Below, one piece after another: positions 1 through 33,400 of a DNA stretch of 64,000 nucleotides. Position numbers and translations under genes: made by a program. The stretch is taken from contig WMCF01000018.1 in assembly GCA_009792885.1 (NCBI GenBank), forward strand, positions 11,952,575 through 12,016,574. The letters run 5' to 3'. How positions within the stretch are numbered: position 1 is the first letter of the stretch; each line of letters begins with the position of its first letter. Under the pieces are notes generated by a model. It made no database searches and had not been told where the DNA came from. It worked only from the letters and a program-made list of their open reading frames with translations. This DNA comes from Eremophila alpestris peregrina. Its lineage: Eukaryota > Chordata > Aves > Passeriformes > Alaudidae.

Positions 1-558
1 ATTCTTGGTTAAAGATCTGAAAAGATTAGGCCAAAATGTGGACATTGGGCCTGAAGGATGCCTCAGCTCAGGTTTTGAAGGTTTAGCTCCTGATTTTTAA
101 CTCCTGGACATCACAGGGGCAAATACTTGGTTTGCTTGCAGTCTGATGAGCCCCATGTTTTCCAGCCAAGCACTTGGCCCAGAGAACCAAGCCAAGAACT
201 GTGTGAGGAACAATCAGCAACAAGAACAATAAAAATCCTTGGAAACATGAGTGGATTCCATTACCCTGTAAAACACCACAATGGCACAGTCAGTCGTGGA
301 GCAGCCCTTTTACCAACTGGGAGGAAAGGAGGCATGGACTTTCTTTGGATGTGAAAGAACTCTGCTTATTTCTATCTCTTCAGGATGGGTGGGACAAGGA
401 AGGCATCAAGAAACTAAAACCAGAGAAGAAACAGAATGAATATTTAAGGAAAAAATCGCAGCATCTGGCAAAATATTTTCTCTTTATGTCCTTATTTAGG
501 GTACTGGTTATTCACCACCTGGATGGCACTGGTGGTTGTGACTCCTGTCAGGATGTAA

Positions 559-625
559 ATCACAGAGTCACAGGGTGGTTTGGGTTGGGAGGCACCATAA
601 AGATCACCCAGTTCCAACTGCCCCA
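559..625 (-). mobile_element. CR1 LINE 3'-end fragment
   Basis: ATCACAGAGTCACAGGGTGG followed by TTTGGGTTGGGAGG and AAGATCACCCAGTTCCAAC is the reverse complement of the avian CR1 3' terminus. A short, old copy. Confidence 0.85.
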
Positions 626-3489
626 TGCCTATAAGAAGCTCAGCTGTACTGCACATGTGATGGGCTGAATGGACAGCTCAGCCCCTGGGGTGGTGTCTGC
701 TGACAAGTGGCTTTGATGAGACTTAAAGGAAAGCCACTCATGGTGGAGGGAAGCACTTGGGGTCCCAGCTGGTTCATGTTTTACATGCAGTCATAAAAAA
801 GAATCAAACAATCATTCAGCATGCAATCAGCAGATGGAGGAAGGTTTTTTTAAACCAGAGTCATAGCAGGCCGTGGCCAGAACTGGTTCCTTGCTGTTGT
901 CAGAGGTCCCCCCTGATGCACGGTGGGGACTCTCCTATCCTGTGCTGATGTGACCTGGAAATCCCTGTGGTCTTGGAGTTCCCCTGGCTCCAGGCCCATG
1001 CAGGGGGATGGAGGCACCGATTGCTGTTCAACATCCTGTCCCAGCAGAGACTGGATGGAAAATATTGATTTCCTTTCAGAGGAGGCACATTCAGAGATGC
1101 ATTTATTGATGGCTTGTTTCTCCTTGGAGGCAAAGGGAATGCAGAGACAAAGCCCTGTCATGTTCTGGGCTGCAGGCATGGAGCAGGAAGGTAACACTGA
1201 TACAAGGCTCTATAACATGCAAGATCTTGGTTTGCTACACCAAACCACAATGCAGATTCCTGGCTCCTTTGTCAGACACCATAGAGCCAGCAAATATTAG
1301 TTTAAGTGCTGTCTCCACCAAGGTGCTGACAGTCCCAAGGTGATATCTTTTGCTGCTCCCTCTGCAAAAATGTCACATCCTCTCTAGGGGTATTTTCAAG
1401 CTAAGGTGCCCTTTCAGACCTGAACTTCATGGCTGGGAAGAAGCCCCCTGGGATCAGATGCAGAGGCAGAAGGAAACAAGACTGAAGGAGTCACGAGGTG
1501 TTTGACCTGGGGACAGCAGTAATTGGCTCAGATTTGTTTGGCTCGTGGATATTCACTGGTGCTTTTGGAATTGGGATGCAAGAGCACCACCAGCCCCTGA
1601 GGTGCCACATTTTTCTGCCCTTTTGAAGGAGGTTATTAATCTTTCCCTTGTCATTGCTTTGAGTGATGGAGCAGTGAAATAGCTGTTCTTGCGGCACCTA
1701 GAGAGGAAACCCAAAAACCTGGCTCCTCAAAGAATAACCCACACCCACCCACTTGAAGGACAGAGATTCCTCTCTAGAATTTCACAGCCACTTGGGAACT
1801 TGGGAACCTTGAGGTTGAAAGCCCCTCCATGTACCTGGAGGAGCACTTCATCTTCTCTGGCTGTAAGAATTTGTCTTAACTAAAGATTTTCAATTAGAAG
1901 TCAAGACTGAATTGCTGCAAAGTGCCAGAGACAAGAGTCATTAATACTGGAATGCAAGTTTTAAATAATTTTTAATATGCTCTGCAAGACATCCATAAAA
2001 GGCCCTTAATCAATATGCACTTCAATTCCTTGCATTAGGGTTTGAGGAATTTAAATTCATGGCAGGGGAAGGGTCGAGAAATCATAATGAATTTCCATCA
2101 GAGCTCTTACACAGCCAGACCTGGGAGATCATCAGGGTCCAAGCTGTTGGGAGGGTGTGACCAAATGGATCAGGCTTTTTTGTGGTCCCAGTCCTTGGAG
2201 AATGAGTGTTGTGGCTTGTCACTGATATGGAAGCAAACTTTTGAGTCCCTGTTGGTGACAGCAGCTGTGTTTTTCTTGGCCATTTCAGGCAGTATCAAAT
2301 ATTCACTGGCACTACTGGCAATTTAAGCATTACTCGACCATCCCCTGGTGAGAAGAGCAGAGCATGAGGATGGGCTGAGCTGTAGACATCAGGGCTGCAG
2401 GTGCTCATGCTTGGGGACCCCAAATCTTCATTTGCAGCATTCCCATGCCCTCACAGATTTGGTATCTCCCTTCCTGCACACATACGGGGTTAGTTTTGTG
2501 TTTGGTGCAGAAGCAAAGCAAGCTGATACTCCTGCTTCCCACTGCCATCATCTCACAGCAGGGGAATGGAGAGGCACGAGCTTTCCTAAGGTGAGGAGGA
2601 ACAAGACAATCCAACCCATCCAAGAGGACACAGTGGCAGTGCAGGTTTGAAGCTAAGCTTGTGCGGAAGCGTTTGGCTGGATCTGGGCCAGAGGTGCAGA
2701 AAAGAAATTTCCAGTAAGGAGAAACCTCTAGGAAGAACCAAACCCTAGAGGAAGCTCAGGGTGAGGTTTGTGCTTCCTATTTCAGTCTAAAAAAAGCCCT
2801 GTCCCAGGAGGGGGTGAGTTTCAGTGTCTCTCCAGAGTGTCTCCCACACATGCACGCCAAATATTCCAATTCTTCGTATGCAGCACAGGGGTGATGACAA
2901 GTGAAGCACATGGAAACTCCACATGCAGATGGACCCTCAGAACATCCTTCCCTGCAGGTAGCCCAGGGACAGAGCAGCATCACCCTGGGAATGGCTCATG
3001 GGAGGAGGGACACATCGAAAGGAGCAGAGGTGGTTGTTGCAGCCAACCTGACCCCCAGAGATGACAACAGGGCCTAGGGAATCATCCCGTGGTTATCTCC
3101 ATGCTCTGTGCCATAGGTTTGGATGAGGGCCAGGTATTTCTGTCACCATTTCTCCTTGGGGGAAGGCAGGAGCTGGGGGCTGTGCCCTAGGAGCAGGCTG
3201 GATGCAGCCACACCGTTTCAAAGGCTGAAAAAACGCAGTCCTGTAGAGGAAAGCCAGGTGAAGCTATTTATTAGACTGCCTCAGGCCCTGCTTAGTTTAC
3301 TGCCAGCCTAAAAATCCCCCAGTGCTGGGAAATCAGCTTGGACCTCGTGTGCACATTGCTGGAGCTCAGCCCGCATTCGGAGGGTGCATCTGTCTGATTT
3401 TGCAACCCGGACGCTTGAAACGAGCTCGGGAAAAGCAGGCAGCCCTTTGGAGGGGGGATAGGGGAAAATAAAAAAGGAAAGAAAAACAG
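626..3489. other. Intergenic DNA, no gene seen
   Basis: Apart from the candidate element at 1866-2046, no exon, RNA gene or full repeat was recognised. Short open frames show no family resemblance. A G/A-rich stretch at 3440-3530 leads into the CpG island. Confidence 0.6.
1866..2046. promoter_or_regulatory. Candidate conserved non-coding element
   Basis: An A+T-rich block with several homeodomain-type cores (CAATTAG, TTAATCAATATGC, CATTAATAC) and no repeat signature, set in plainer DNA. Conservation is not visible from one sequence. Confidence 0.35.
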
Positions 3490-3960
3490 AAGGAAAACCA
3501 AAAGCGCGGGCGGGAGGGAGGGAAGGGAAAGGCAGGATTTTGTCTCGGGAAGGCGTCGGAGCCTCTGAGGACTGTCCCCGCCGTCGCCCCTCATTGCGAA
3601 AGAGCCTTTGGCTCGGGCGCCCCTCGGTTTTCCAAGGGATGCCGGCACGGAGAGGCTGTCCCGGCGCTGCTCGCAGCGGGGATGCCGGGGAGCCGGGAGG
3701 CCCCGCGCCGGGGCGGGATGCGGCAGCACCGGAGCGGGGCCGCCTGCCATCTAGTGGCACCGGGAGCCGCTCCCCTCCCTGCCCCGGCCGGGGGAACTCC
3801 TACGACACCCACCGCCATCCCTCTGCATGCGGGGGAATCGCCTTCGGGTTTGGGGGGGTTCCGGGGGGATTCTGCCAGCGGGGCTGGAGCATCTGCCTGG
3901 AAAACGCGCCGAGACGTGAATGCGGTGGAACGTGGATGTGTGTGCGGACTGAGGAGACCC
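3490..3960. promoter_or_regulatory. CpG island without an assigned gene
   Basis: A CpG-dense block starts just after a purine/A-rich stretch (3440-3530), with many CG dinucleotides to about 3960. No exon with a recognisable protein was found in either strand. It may be the promoter of a non-coding or divergent transcript, an alternative 5' exon, or an insulator, since a CTCF-like site lies inside it. Confidence 0.6.
3742..3762 (-). promoter_or_regulatory. CTCF-like binding site (upstream)
   Basis: The minus strand reads CCACTAGATGGCAG, matching every position of the vertebrate CTCF core CCASYAGRKGGCR. It lies within a CpG-rich island. Occupancy cannot be judged from sequence. Confidence 0.6.
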
Positions 3961-5974
3961 GCCGATCCCAGCAGCCATGGGCTCCTGCCTGCGGCTGTCC
4001 CCCTCCCCTTCCTGCACCTTTCCCCCTCCTTACTCCTCTGCGAAGGGTTTCTCCTCCTTTCCCTCCATTAAAAGAAGTACCCGATGGCAGGAGCAGGGCG
4101 CTCCCCTCCATCCCTTCACATTCACTGCAGGCTCCCTCCTGCCTCCCATTTCGTGGTCTCGTTGCTCCCCCACTGCTGCTGGTCCCCACGGAGAGCGGCG
4201 GGGAGGACACGGCCACGTTCCTTCTCTTCCTTCTCGAATGTCTTTGACACCCCCCCGATCTTTCAGAGATGCTGACGCCTCTCTGTTTCTGCACCCAGAA
4301 GTTTGCAAGCTTCATTTGTATCTTCCTGCAAATTCCATCATGCAGTAAATTTCCCCTGTTGTGCTGGAAGCTCCCCTTTACTATGGGGGGACAGTGTCCC
4401 ATTTCATACCCGGGGAAGGAAATGGAGATGGCTTTTCAAAGGCCACCCCAGAAGGGGATGGAGTAATGCACCTCCTAGATGCCATCTTGCCTCTTGGACT
4501 ACTTTTGAGGGGTACAGAGCAGAAAACTCACATGGCCATACTCAAACAGCCCCATCAGGATGCTTATCAGGTGTTAAGAGGCGCAGAGCTGTAATCAGAT
4601 TTAAAAGGAGAGGGGAAAGCTGGGCCCTGGGCAGTTGTGAGATGTCAGCCAGTAGTGATGATGTGCCCCGGAGCAGCAGTGGTTCAGCCACCCTAGGGGT
4701 GTCAAAGATGATGCCAGCAATGGGTCCTCTTGGCAAACCAGCACCAGACACAGAGATCACCTCTGCTGGAGTGGGTCAGAGCAGTCTGGCAGCATCCAGG
4801 ACCCAAGAGCATGGGGAGGATGGCACAGGCACTCTGTGGGTTTGTGCCCACAGGCAGAGGATGCACAAAGCCCTTCCCCCTGAAATCAGCTTGGAGATGA
4901 GGCCCAACCAACCCCAGATGTGACCCAGTTCTGTGGGGGCAGTTTGCTCATGTCTCTCGTGTCAGCTATGGCTGGGTGCAAAACCCTGCCTGATTTTCCT
5001 GCCATCCTGCACAACCTAACAAGGATCCAGCAGTGTGCCTTGGATTCGAGGACTCCAAATCAACACTCCCCATCTTCAGCAGTACCATCACTAAAGGGGC
5101 ATTTGGGGTTTCCTTGTGCTCTCCCCACTCACCCACCTCTAACCTTGCTCCAAAAATGTGCTCATCCTCCTTTTCCTTCCCTTTCCCCCCACTTCTTTTA
5201 TTGCTTTGTTCATTTATCTTAAAAAACCAACCAAACAAAAAAACCCCAACAACAACAACAAAAAACCACACACACAAAACAAAACAAAACAAAACAACAA
5301 CACAACTTCAGAAGTTCAAGTTGACTGTACAGCCCAAACCCTCTTCTAGCCCAGAGCCTGGGCAGTCAAATACATCATGGAGGATTTATTCACAAGAACA
5401 GCTCTTGCTCCATAGGTGCTCTCAGCCAGATGCTTCTTTGTGTGAAGTGCTGTATCCACAGTTATTTTGGAAGGGAGGAGGTCTTTTTGGCCCTTGTGTT
5501 GAGGTTGCCCCTTTACCAGCTGGTGACAGTGCTGGGAACTGGTCCCAGGCATGTTTTTTTTCCAATGAGAGGTGTTTGCTGGGGTCAGCACCCTGTGTGA
5601 GGCAGGATTTAATGCAGGGGAAAAGGATCAGGGCACCACTCTGGCCCATCTCCATCCTGCAGTGTGCTGCCCTGGGGACCAAGCCTCTGCCACTGAGGAG
5701 GGGAGGAAACCTCCTAGGAGGAGGAATAAAGAGATTTTTGAGAAATGTTGCTATTTGGTACAGATACCTTCAAGTGTAGTATAGAAGAACAGAGCTGCCC
5801 CTGGTCACTGGGGTTTCCCATCTCCCAGGGTTGTGCCCATGTTTCCTTTACCATCCCAGCTGGCTGGGATTCCTCATTCCTCCACATGAGCCAGTTCTTT
5901 CCGAGGCTGATGCCACGATCTTCACATCTCAGCTCCATGGCAAGCTAGAAGAGGACTGCAGAGCCAGTCCTTAC
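3961..5974. other. Intergenic DNA, no gene seen
   Basis: C/T-rich stretch at 3990-4260, then mixed sequence with the A/C tract at 5221-5300. Nothing recognisable otherwise. Confidence 0.6.
5221..5300 (+). repeat. A/C-rich low-complexity tract
   Basis: Runs of AAC, AACC and AAAAC on the + strand with no fixed unit; the last part is (AAAAC)n. It lies in an otherwise unremarkable intergenic stretch. Confidence 0.85.
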
Positions 5975-6250
5975 ACTTTTATCAGCACAGCATTAATTAA
6001 AAAAGAATTCAGAAATAGAAAACAGCTCGGAATTAACCTCACGCTAGAGCAATTTCCAAGCAGGTATGCCAGCGAAATAAAAACAGCAATTTGCAGCTAA
6101 ATAAAATAACAGTTAAGCATTTGAAACACAAATGCACCATTCAGGAGCGGCAGATAAATATTCAGACACGTTCATTAGGAGGTTGAGGCTGTCTCTCAAA
6201 TAAACAGACAGGTACAAAATAGCAGCCTGAACACTCCAATTACGCCAACA
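5975..6250. promoter_or_regulatory. Candidate conserved non-coding element
   Basis: An A+T-rich block with ATTAATTA, GGAATTAAC, TTCATTAGG and CCAATTACG cores. It retains CpGs inside A+T-rich sequence, which neutral bird DNA usually loses. No ORF or repeat fits it. It lies about 1.2 kb upstream of GARS1. Confidence 0.4.
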
Positions 6251-6832
6251 TTGCATCAGTGCCGATGCTCCGGGAGTGGGAGGGGGAGAAGGGGAGGGTG
6301 TGACGAGGAGGAAGGCAGTGGGGAAAGCGTGTGTGGGAAATGTTTTTGGGTTTTTGTTTTTTTCTTTTTAAATTTGCCTTAAATTTCGTTTTATGTAACG
6401 GGTGTTTGGATTCTCTTCCAGGGAGGGTTTAACTCCCGGGGATGGGAAGTTCTCCTGTGGCACCGTGCTCGTCACGGCTCCTCTGCCTGATGTGGATTCG
6501 CCTGGCCTGGCTCCCGGGGAAGACCCCCCACACTGGGGAAAGCAGGACTTGGCCTCCTGCCATGGCCCTAAACCCACCCTGCACAGCCCCCGGGCAGCGA
6601 GGGACGGCCGCGGATCAGCGCAAAGCAAAACAGCACCGAGCCCAAAAGATACAAAGCCTTTGGAGCTCCGGTCCTGCGGCTGACTGAAATAACAACACAC
6701 CGCCCTCAGCCCTCCGCCATCCCCCTGTGCCCCCGCGAGTCCTGTCCCAAGGCTGGGGCAGCCGCTGGGATGTGGCTCTGGGACAAGGGGACACTGAGCA
6801 GAGAGGGTGGCGGTGGCTGGTGCAGAGTTCCA

Positions 6833-7225
6833 GTGTGGGGTCGCGGGGATGCGCGTCACAGTGGGGTGACCCCAGCCCCAAGGAGAGCCACACTTTTGGG
6901 GTATGACATGTCACCTGAGTGAGGACAGGAACCACCCTGTCCCATGCAGCCCACGGGAGGTGCAGTACTCCCACCACACACAAACCCTGCTGTGGGGTAG
7001 CGGGGATGCTCAGGGACAGTGGGGTGCCCCCAGTCCCAAGGAGAGCCACACTTTTGGGGTGATGTGTCACCTCGGGGAGCGGGGCAGGCATCGCCCTGCC
7101 TCACGCACAGCTCGGGAGGGTGTAGCGCTTCCCACCATACTCAAACTCTTGTGTGGGCCGGAGGGTGCCCGGGGGTGTCCCCCCACCTTGGGGACAGCCG
7201 CACTTTGGGGGTGTCGCTGATGGGG
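6833..7225 (+). repeat. 158-bp tandem repeat upstream of GARS1
   Basis: TGTGGGGT(C/A)GCGGGGATG occurs at 6833 and 6991 (spacing 158). CACTTTTGGGG occurs at 6891 and 7049, and a third diverged CACTTTGGGG at 7201 (spacing 152). AGGAGAGCCACAC is shared too. About 2.4 imperfect copies run into the CpG island. Confidence 0.85.
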
Positions 7226-7326
7226 GGGTGGCAGGTGCCGCCTTTCCCCGCTCCCGCCGCGCGGGGGCGCAGCGCTCCCCTCACGGGGGGGAGGGACGCG
7301 GGAGCGCGCACCGGCTGCACTGCGTG

Positions 7327-7345
7327 CGCGCCCCCTGCCGGCCGC
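7327..7345 (-). promoter_or_regulatory. CTCF-like binding site (GARS1 promoter)
   Basis: The minus strand reads CCGGCAGGGGGCGCGC, one mismatch from the CTCF core and in the same orientation as the site at 3742. It lies about 160 nt upstream of the GARS1 start codon. G+C-rich promoters yield chance matches, so confidence is moderate. Confidence 0.5.
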
Positions 7346-7500
7346 GTCCCCCGTGCCGAATCTGCGGGCGCTGCCCCAGTGCGGAAAGTGCCGCGCCTCA
7401 CCCGCGCCGCGCTTTACCCCGGCCGCGATTTCATCATGCGGGAGGCGGGCGCCGCTCCGCCCGCTCCTCCTCCCGCTCCTCCTTCCTCCTCCTCCTCCCC

Positions 7501-28936
<21,436 letters not shown>

Positions 28937-28999
28937 AGAAAAGGACCTGAAGGAAAATCCTGTCAAAATGTCCACTTTTTACTGTTCATGTTAATATGA

Positions 29000-29005
29000 A
29001 ATAAA
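29000..29005 (+). terminator. GARS1 poly(A) signal AATAAA
   Basis: Canonical AATAAA lies 64 nt after the stop codon, followed by a GT-rich stretch (about 29026-29042). Cleavage is expected near 29015-29030, giving a very short 3' UTR. A second AATAAA at 29148-29153 could give a longer form. Confidence 0.8.
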
Positions 29006-29852
29006 CTTACCGTGTATTATTCAAAGCTGCATTGTTTGTGCACACAGGGACTATTTGGGTTTTTTTGTTTTTTTCCTTTTCCTCAATTGCTGACCAGATT
29101 TAACTTTAAAACCTGAAACAATGGCAGCCTGAGCTGGAGGTGTTACAAATAAAAACACCATTGTATATGCCTGCCTCTCTGTGTTCCTGCAGCCTTGTGC
29201 TTTCTTCAGCCCCTTTTTCCCCTCATTTTTGCCCTCCTGCTCAGGGCTGTGGGTGCACAGGCTTTCATCTGGGTTTGGATCATCCTGGACTCTGGTGGAA
29301 GAGTTGCATGGGCTGTGTTTGTGTGATCACAGTGCCAGCCCTCTTTTCTCCACTGTGGTTCAAGCAGCTACCTCAAGAGATGGGTTCAGTGCCCTTTTTC
29401 TGGCTGCAGGTGTTTAAACCCGTATTTCTGCAGAATTGGGAGTGTTTGCACACAGGAGGAAGGGGCAGGGGTGGAAAATCCCATTCCAGTTCCTGCTCCT
29501 GCTGGCCATGGTTGGTTTCCTTGGCTGAGGGAGGGAGCAGCAAAGAGTTGGCAAGGTTGTTTTTTATTCAACATTTGGCAGCAAGGGCTGAAACCAGAGG
29601 CTGCCCTGAGCAGGTGGGAGAAGAGCCAGGTACCCTTTCACTGGAGGAGTTCAAAGCCTGTGTTGTCAGAGGACCTTGGTTTTGGGGAGCCTTAAACCCT
29701 CCTGGCCTGGTAGGAGAGGCCTAACACCTTGTCCTGCAGGTTCTCATCCCACTGAGAAATCCCTGGGCTAGAAACCTTCCCTTTGGAGGGTTGGGAAGTG
29801 TTCTCCAAGTTTTTGCTTGGGTTTAAACACTCAAAGATGAGTTAGAAAATAC

Positions 29853-30470
29853 GAATCCTGGGATGGCTGGGATGTGAAGGGATGTTAAAGATCATGCAGT
29901 TCCAACCTTCTGCCACGGCAGGGACACCTTCCACTGTCCCAGGCTGCTCCAAGCCATGTCCAACCTGGCCTTGGACACTTCAGGGATCCAGGGGCAGCCA
30001 CAGTTTCTCTGGGAAGCTGTGCCAGGGCCTCACCACCCTCACAGGGAAGAATTTCCTCCTAAACCTGCACTCTCTCAGCCATTTCCCCTTGTCCTGTCAC
30101 TCCAGGCCTTTGTCCCAAGTCCCTCTCCAGCTGTCCTGGAGCCCCTTCAGGCACTGGAATGGGCTCTCAGGTCTCCCCAGAGCCTTTTCTTCAGGTGAAC
30201 ACCCACAGCTCTTTCAGCTTTTCTCCATAGTCAAGGTGCTCCAGCCCTCAGAGCATTTTTGTGGTCTCCTCTGGACTCTCTCCAGCTGCTCCATGTCCCT
30301 CCCATGCTGGGAGCCCCAGAGCTGGGCACAGCACTGCAGCTGAGGTCTCACAAGGGCAGAGTTGAGGGGCAGAATCCCCCTCCTTGCTCTGCCTTGGATG
30401 CAGCCCAGGATTTTTTTACCTCTGTCATTTACCTGCCTGCCCCTCCTGTCAGTCCGTGGTGACAGAATCT
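29853..30470 (-). mobile_element. CR1 LINE fragment, the longest in the window
   Basis: About 600 bp of antisense CR1: 3'-end signature at 29890-29960, then CTGTCACTCCAGGCC, the CTCCAGCTG...GGAGCCCCTTCAGGCACTGGA segment, and CTCCATGTCCCTCCCATGCT near 30290. It begins about 830 bp after the GARS1 poly(A) signal. Confidence 0.95.
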
Positions 30471-31281
30471 GAGGATTGATCCTGACCTTTCTGCATCCCA
30501 GATCAGGATTTGGCTCTGTCAGGCTGCACTGATCTTCTCTGGGGAGCATTAGCTGTGTTTGCCCCTGGCATCAGCAGGTCTGACCCCCAGCAAGGAAAGG
30601 CTTAAAAAAAAAAATGCAGAGGAGGATGCTTGAAACCATCAATGGGATTCATGTGACTGGAAGCTTTCTCTGTGCTGGCAGCTGATGCCTTCTTCAGTCT
30701 GGCAGGCAACCAGCAGTTAGGAAAGGTTTCTGAGTAATTTCCTTCAGTTTTAGCTCAACTTCTCCAGTGGCAGCTCTGGGAGCTGCTCCCATCCCCTTGT
30801 GGGTGCTGTGGGTGCTGTGACTGACCAGCATCAGCCAGGAATCTCCAACCTCCTCCAAAGGCAGCTGCAGGAAACAGCTCAGAGGAGGCTGCCTGATGCC
30901 ACTCTGCCCAAACCCACCCTGGGAGGCTCTGCCCCTGTCCTGGTGCTGCTCGGCACCGATGGGAGCTGGCAGGGAGCAGCGTTCAGCCAGCACAGCACCT
31001 GCTTCCCAGAAGAGGGGGCTGTCAGGCAGAGAATAGCGAGAGGGAAGACGCTGTTCAGGCACTGAGATCGTTTATTTTTAACTCTCCTGAGTGTTTCGGT
31101 TGTGATGCAGCCCTGAACCTCCAGCACTGCTTGGCTCTAATGCTCTTTGTTGATTCAATGGCTGAAATTGCTGTTGCAGCGTGGATTTTCATGCAGGTGG
31201 GACAAGAAGCCTGTGAGAGGCACAGAAATACAGCTCGTGGTAATTCATCCTCAGGAGAGTGCACAGAACCCTGCCTGGAGT

Positions 31282-31405
31282 GAATCATGGGATGGCTCAA
31301 GTTGGAAGGGAGATTAAAACCATCTTGTTCCGACCCCCTGCCATGGGCAGGGACACTTCCCACCGTTCCAGGGTGCTCCAAGCCCTGTCCAGCCATCCCA
31401 AGGGT
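31282..31405 (-). mobile_element. CR1 fragment
   Basis: GAATCATGGGATGGCTCAAG, then TTGGAAGGGAGATTAAAACC and CCCCTGCCATGGGCAGGGAC. The signature breaks off after CCAAGCCCTGTCCAGCC. Confidence 0.9.
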
Positions 31406-31951
31406 GGATGGTTGTGGTGCAGCCTCTGTGACAGCAGAGTCTGGGACAGAGTTTGGCTCAGGCTCAAGTGGGCTTTGCAAACAGGTGTCAGGAAACCTCT
31501 GTGTTTGCTCTGCTGCTGGGATGGGATGCTGTGGAAAGGATTCTGAAGTTAACAATGTGAACTTTACCTCACTAGTGTGTGGCAAAAATCACCCTGATAA
31601 AAAACAAAAACTGCTGAAGGAGACAGGCTTGTCCTAACAAAGGCAGCTCCAACAGATGCACTTTGGAAGCTCAGCTTCAACCCTTTTGATTCCTATCTTT
31701 GCTGTGACCTGCAATTCACCCTGTGTGCCACACAGGCAGAGTTTAGTATTTATAAGCAGGGGCTGCTGAGCCCCAGTCTCACTCCACAGGGCTCTGCCAC
31801 CCTCATTTCCATGTTCCCATCCGGGCTGATCAGGTAACACCTCTGTAATCTGCTGCCATCTCCCTGCACGGGGACAGGAGCACATTGCCCATTCATCTCA
31901 GAGAGCTCAGAAAAATGGGAAGTGCTGGCAAACCCCACTGGTTTAGGGTTT

Positions 31952-32320
31952 AGGATCCTTTAGGTTGGAAAAAACCTGAGATGATCAGGTCCAATGTTAA
32001 CCTGGCACTGCCAAACCCACCACTCAACTTCTGGTGGAGAAATTGTTTCTAATATCCAATCTAAACCTTTCCTGTCTCAGCTAGAGGCTGTTTCCTTTTA
32101 TCCTATCCCTTGCTATCTGGAACAAGAGACCCACCCCCCCAGGCTGTCCCCTCCTGTCAGGGAGTTGTGCAGAGCCACAAGGGCCCCCCTGAGCCTCCTT
32201 TTCTCCAGGCTGAGCCCCTTTCCCAGCTCCCTCAGCCTCTCCTGGGGCTCCAGCCCCTTCCCCAGCTGTGTTCCCTTCCCTGGACTCACTCCAGCCCTTC
32301 AGGATCTCCCCTTGCATCTC
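31952..32320 (-). mobile_element. CR1 fragment of a second subfamily
   Basis: AGGATCCTTTAGGTTGGAAA, GATGATCAGGTCCAATGTTA and the CCAAACCCACCACT block mark a CR1 subfamily distinct from the others here. GAGCCTCCTTTTCTCCAGGC and the TGGACTCACTCCAGC block follow at 32190-32300. Confidence 0.88.
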
Positions 32321-32544
32321 TTGGATCAGCTGTGGATTCACAGTTTAGGATCACCCTCACTTTTAGAAAGTGGAGGAGTAAAGAAGTTCATTTTCTCTTC
32401 TAAGACAGGAAATGGTGAATAATTAATACAATTAGTAGGTGATAGCTTTGAAAGGAAGGAGGAAAGATCACTTTGTGTTTGGGCTGTTCTTCCTCTGCTT
32501 TGCAGTTTCTGGTGGCCATTGGTTGCTCTGGCCCTTGTCTGATC

Positions 32545-32795
32545 ACTGCACACCCTTGTCCCCAGTCCCTCTCCAGCTCTCCTGGAGCTCCTTCAGGCCC
32601 TGGAAGGGGCTCTGAGCTCTCCCTGGAGCCTTCTCCTCTCCAGGGGAGCACCCCCAGCTCTCCCAGCCTGGCTCCAGAGCACAGGGGCTCCTTGGAGCAC
32701 CTTTGTGGCCTCCAGCAGATCCATGTCCTTCCTATGCTGGGGACCCCAAAGCAGGGCACAGCTCCACAGGTGGGGTCTCATGAGAGTGAATTAAA
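32545..32795 (-). mobile_element. CR1 internal/3' fragment
   Basis: CCAGTCCCTCTCCAGCTCTC, CTCCATGTCC-like and CACAGGTGGGGTCTCATGAG blocks in antisense CR1 order. It lacks the 3' tail. Confidence 0.88.
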
Positions 32796-33400
32796 GGGGG
32801 AGAACCAATTCCCATCTTCATTCAATATCCCTGAGCTTTATTTTCCCCTGAGCAGAAGCCCCTCAGTAATTTTCCAAATCCCACAGAGCCATTTGCAAAA
32901 AAATACCACAATGAAGAGCAAAGCCCACAGCTGAATTTTCTGCTCTGGGGGGAAATCAGATATGAAATAATAAATATATATGATATCCTCCAAGCAAAAC
33001 CCTGCTGGTCACTAATGCCCCCAGATTAATTGTACTAATCCTGTGTGATGGAGGGGAGGTGGTTGGATGCTTGGCACTATTTTGGTCCATTGCTTATGAA
33101 ACTCCATCTCTGTGTTGGAGAGAAAAGACTTTACATAACCCTAATCACTCAGATAAGAAAAGGACTAAACTGTCCCAAAACATTTGATCTTCTGCACAGA
33201 TGCTGCCCATGAATTTTGACTTGATTAAATAAACACAGCAATGTAATATTTTTTGTTCTGGATAACAAATGTCCTCTGTGGGGGAGAAGGAGCAGAGCTG
33301 CTCTCTCGACCAGCACATGGAAATGGGAATTGATGGAGGCTGGAGGATCCAGAAATTCACCTGCTCCATGAAGAGTTGCTTGGAAAATAGTTAAAGAAAC

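Noticed and set aside
3540..4247. 235-codon open frame in the CpG island
   Set aside because: Several overlapping frames on both strands are equally open. Composition explains them.
5033..5779. 248-codon open frame
   Set aside because: It runs through the A/C low-complexity tract (Lys/Asn/Thr run) and has no domain.
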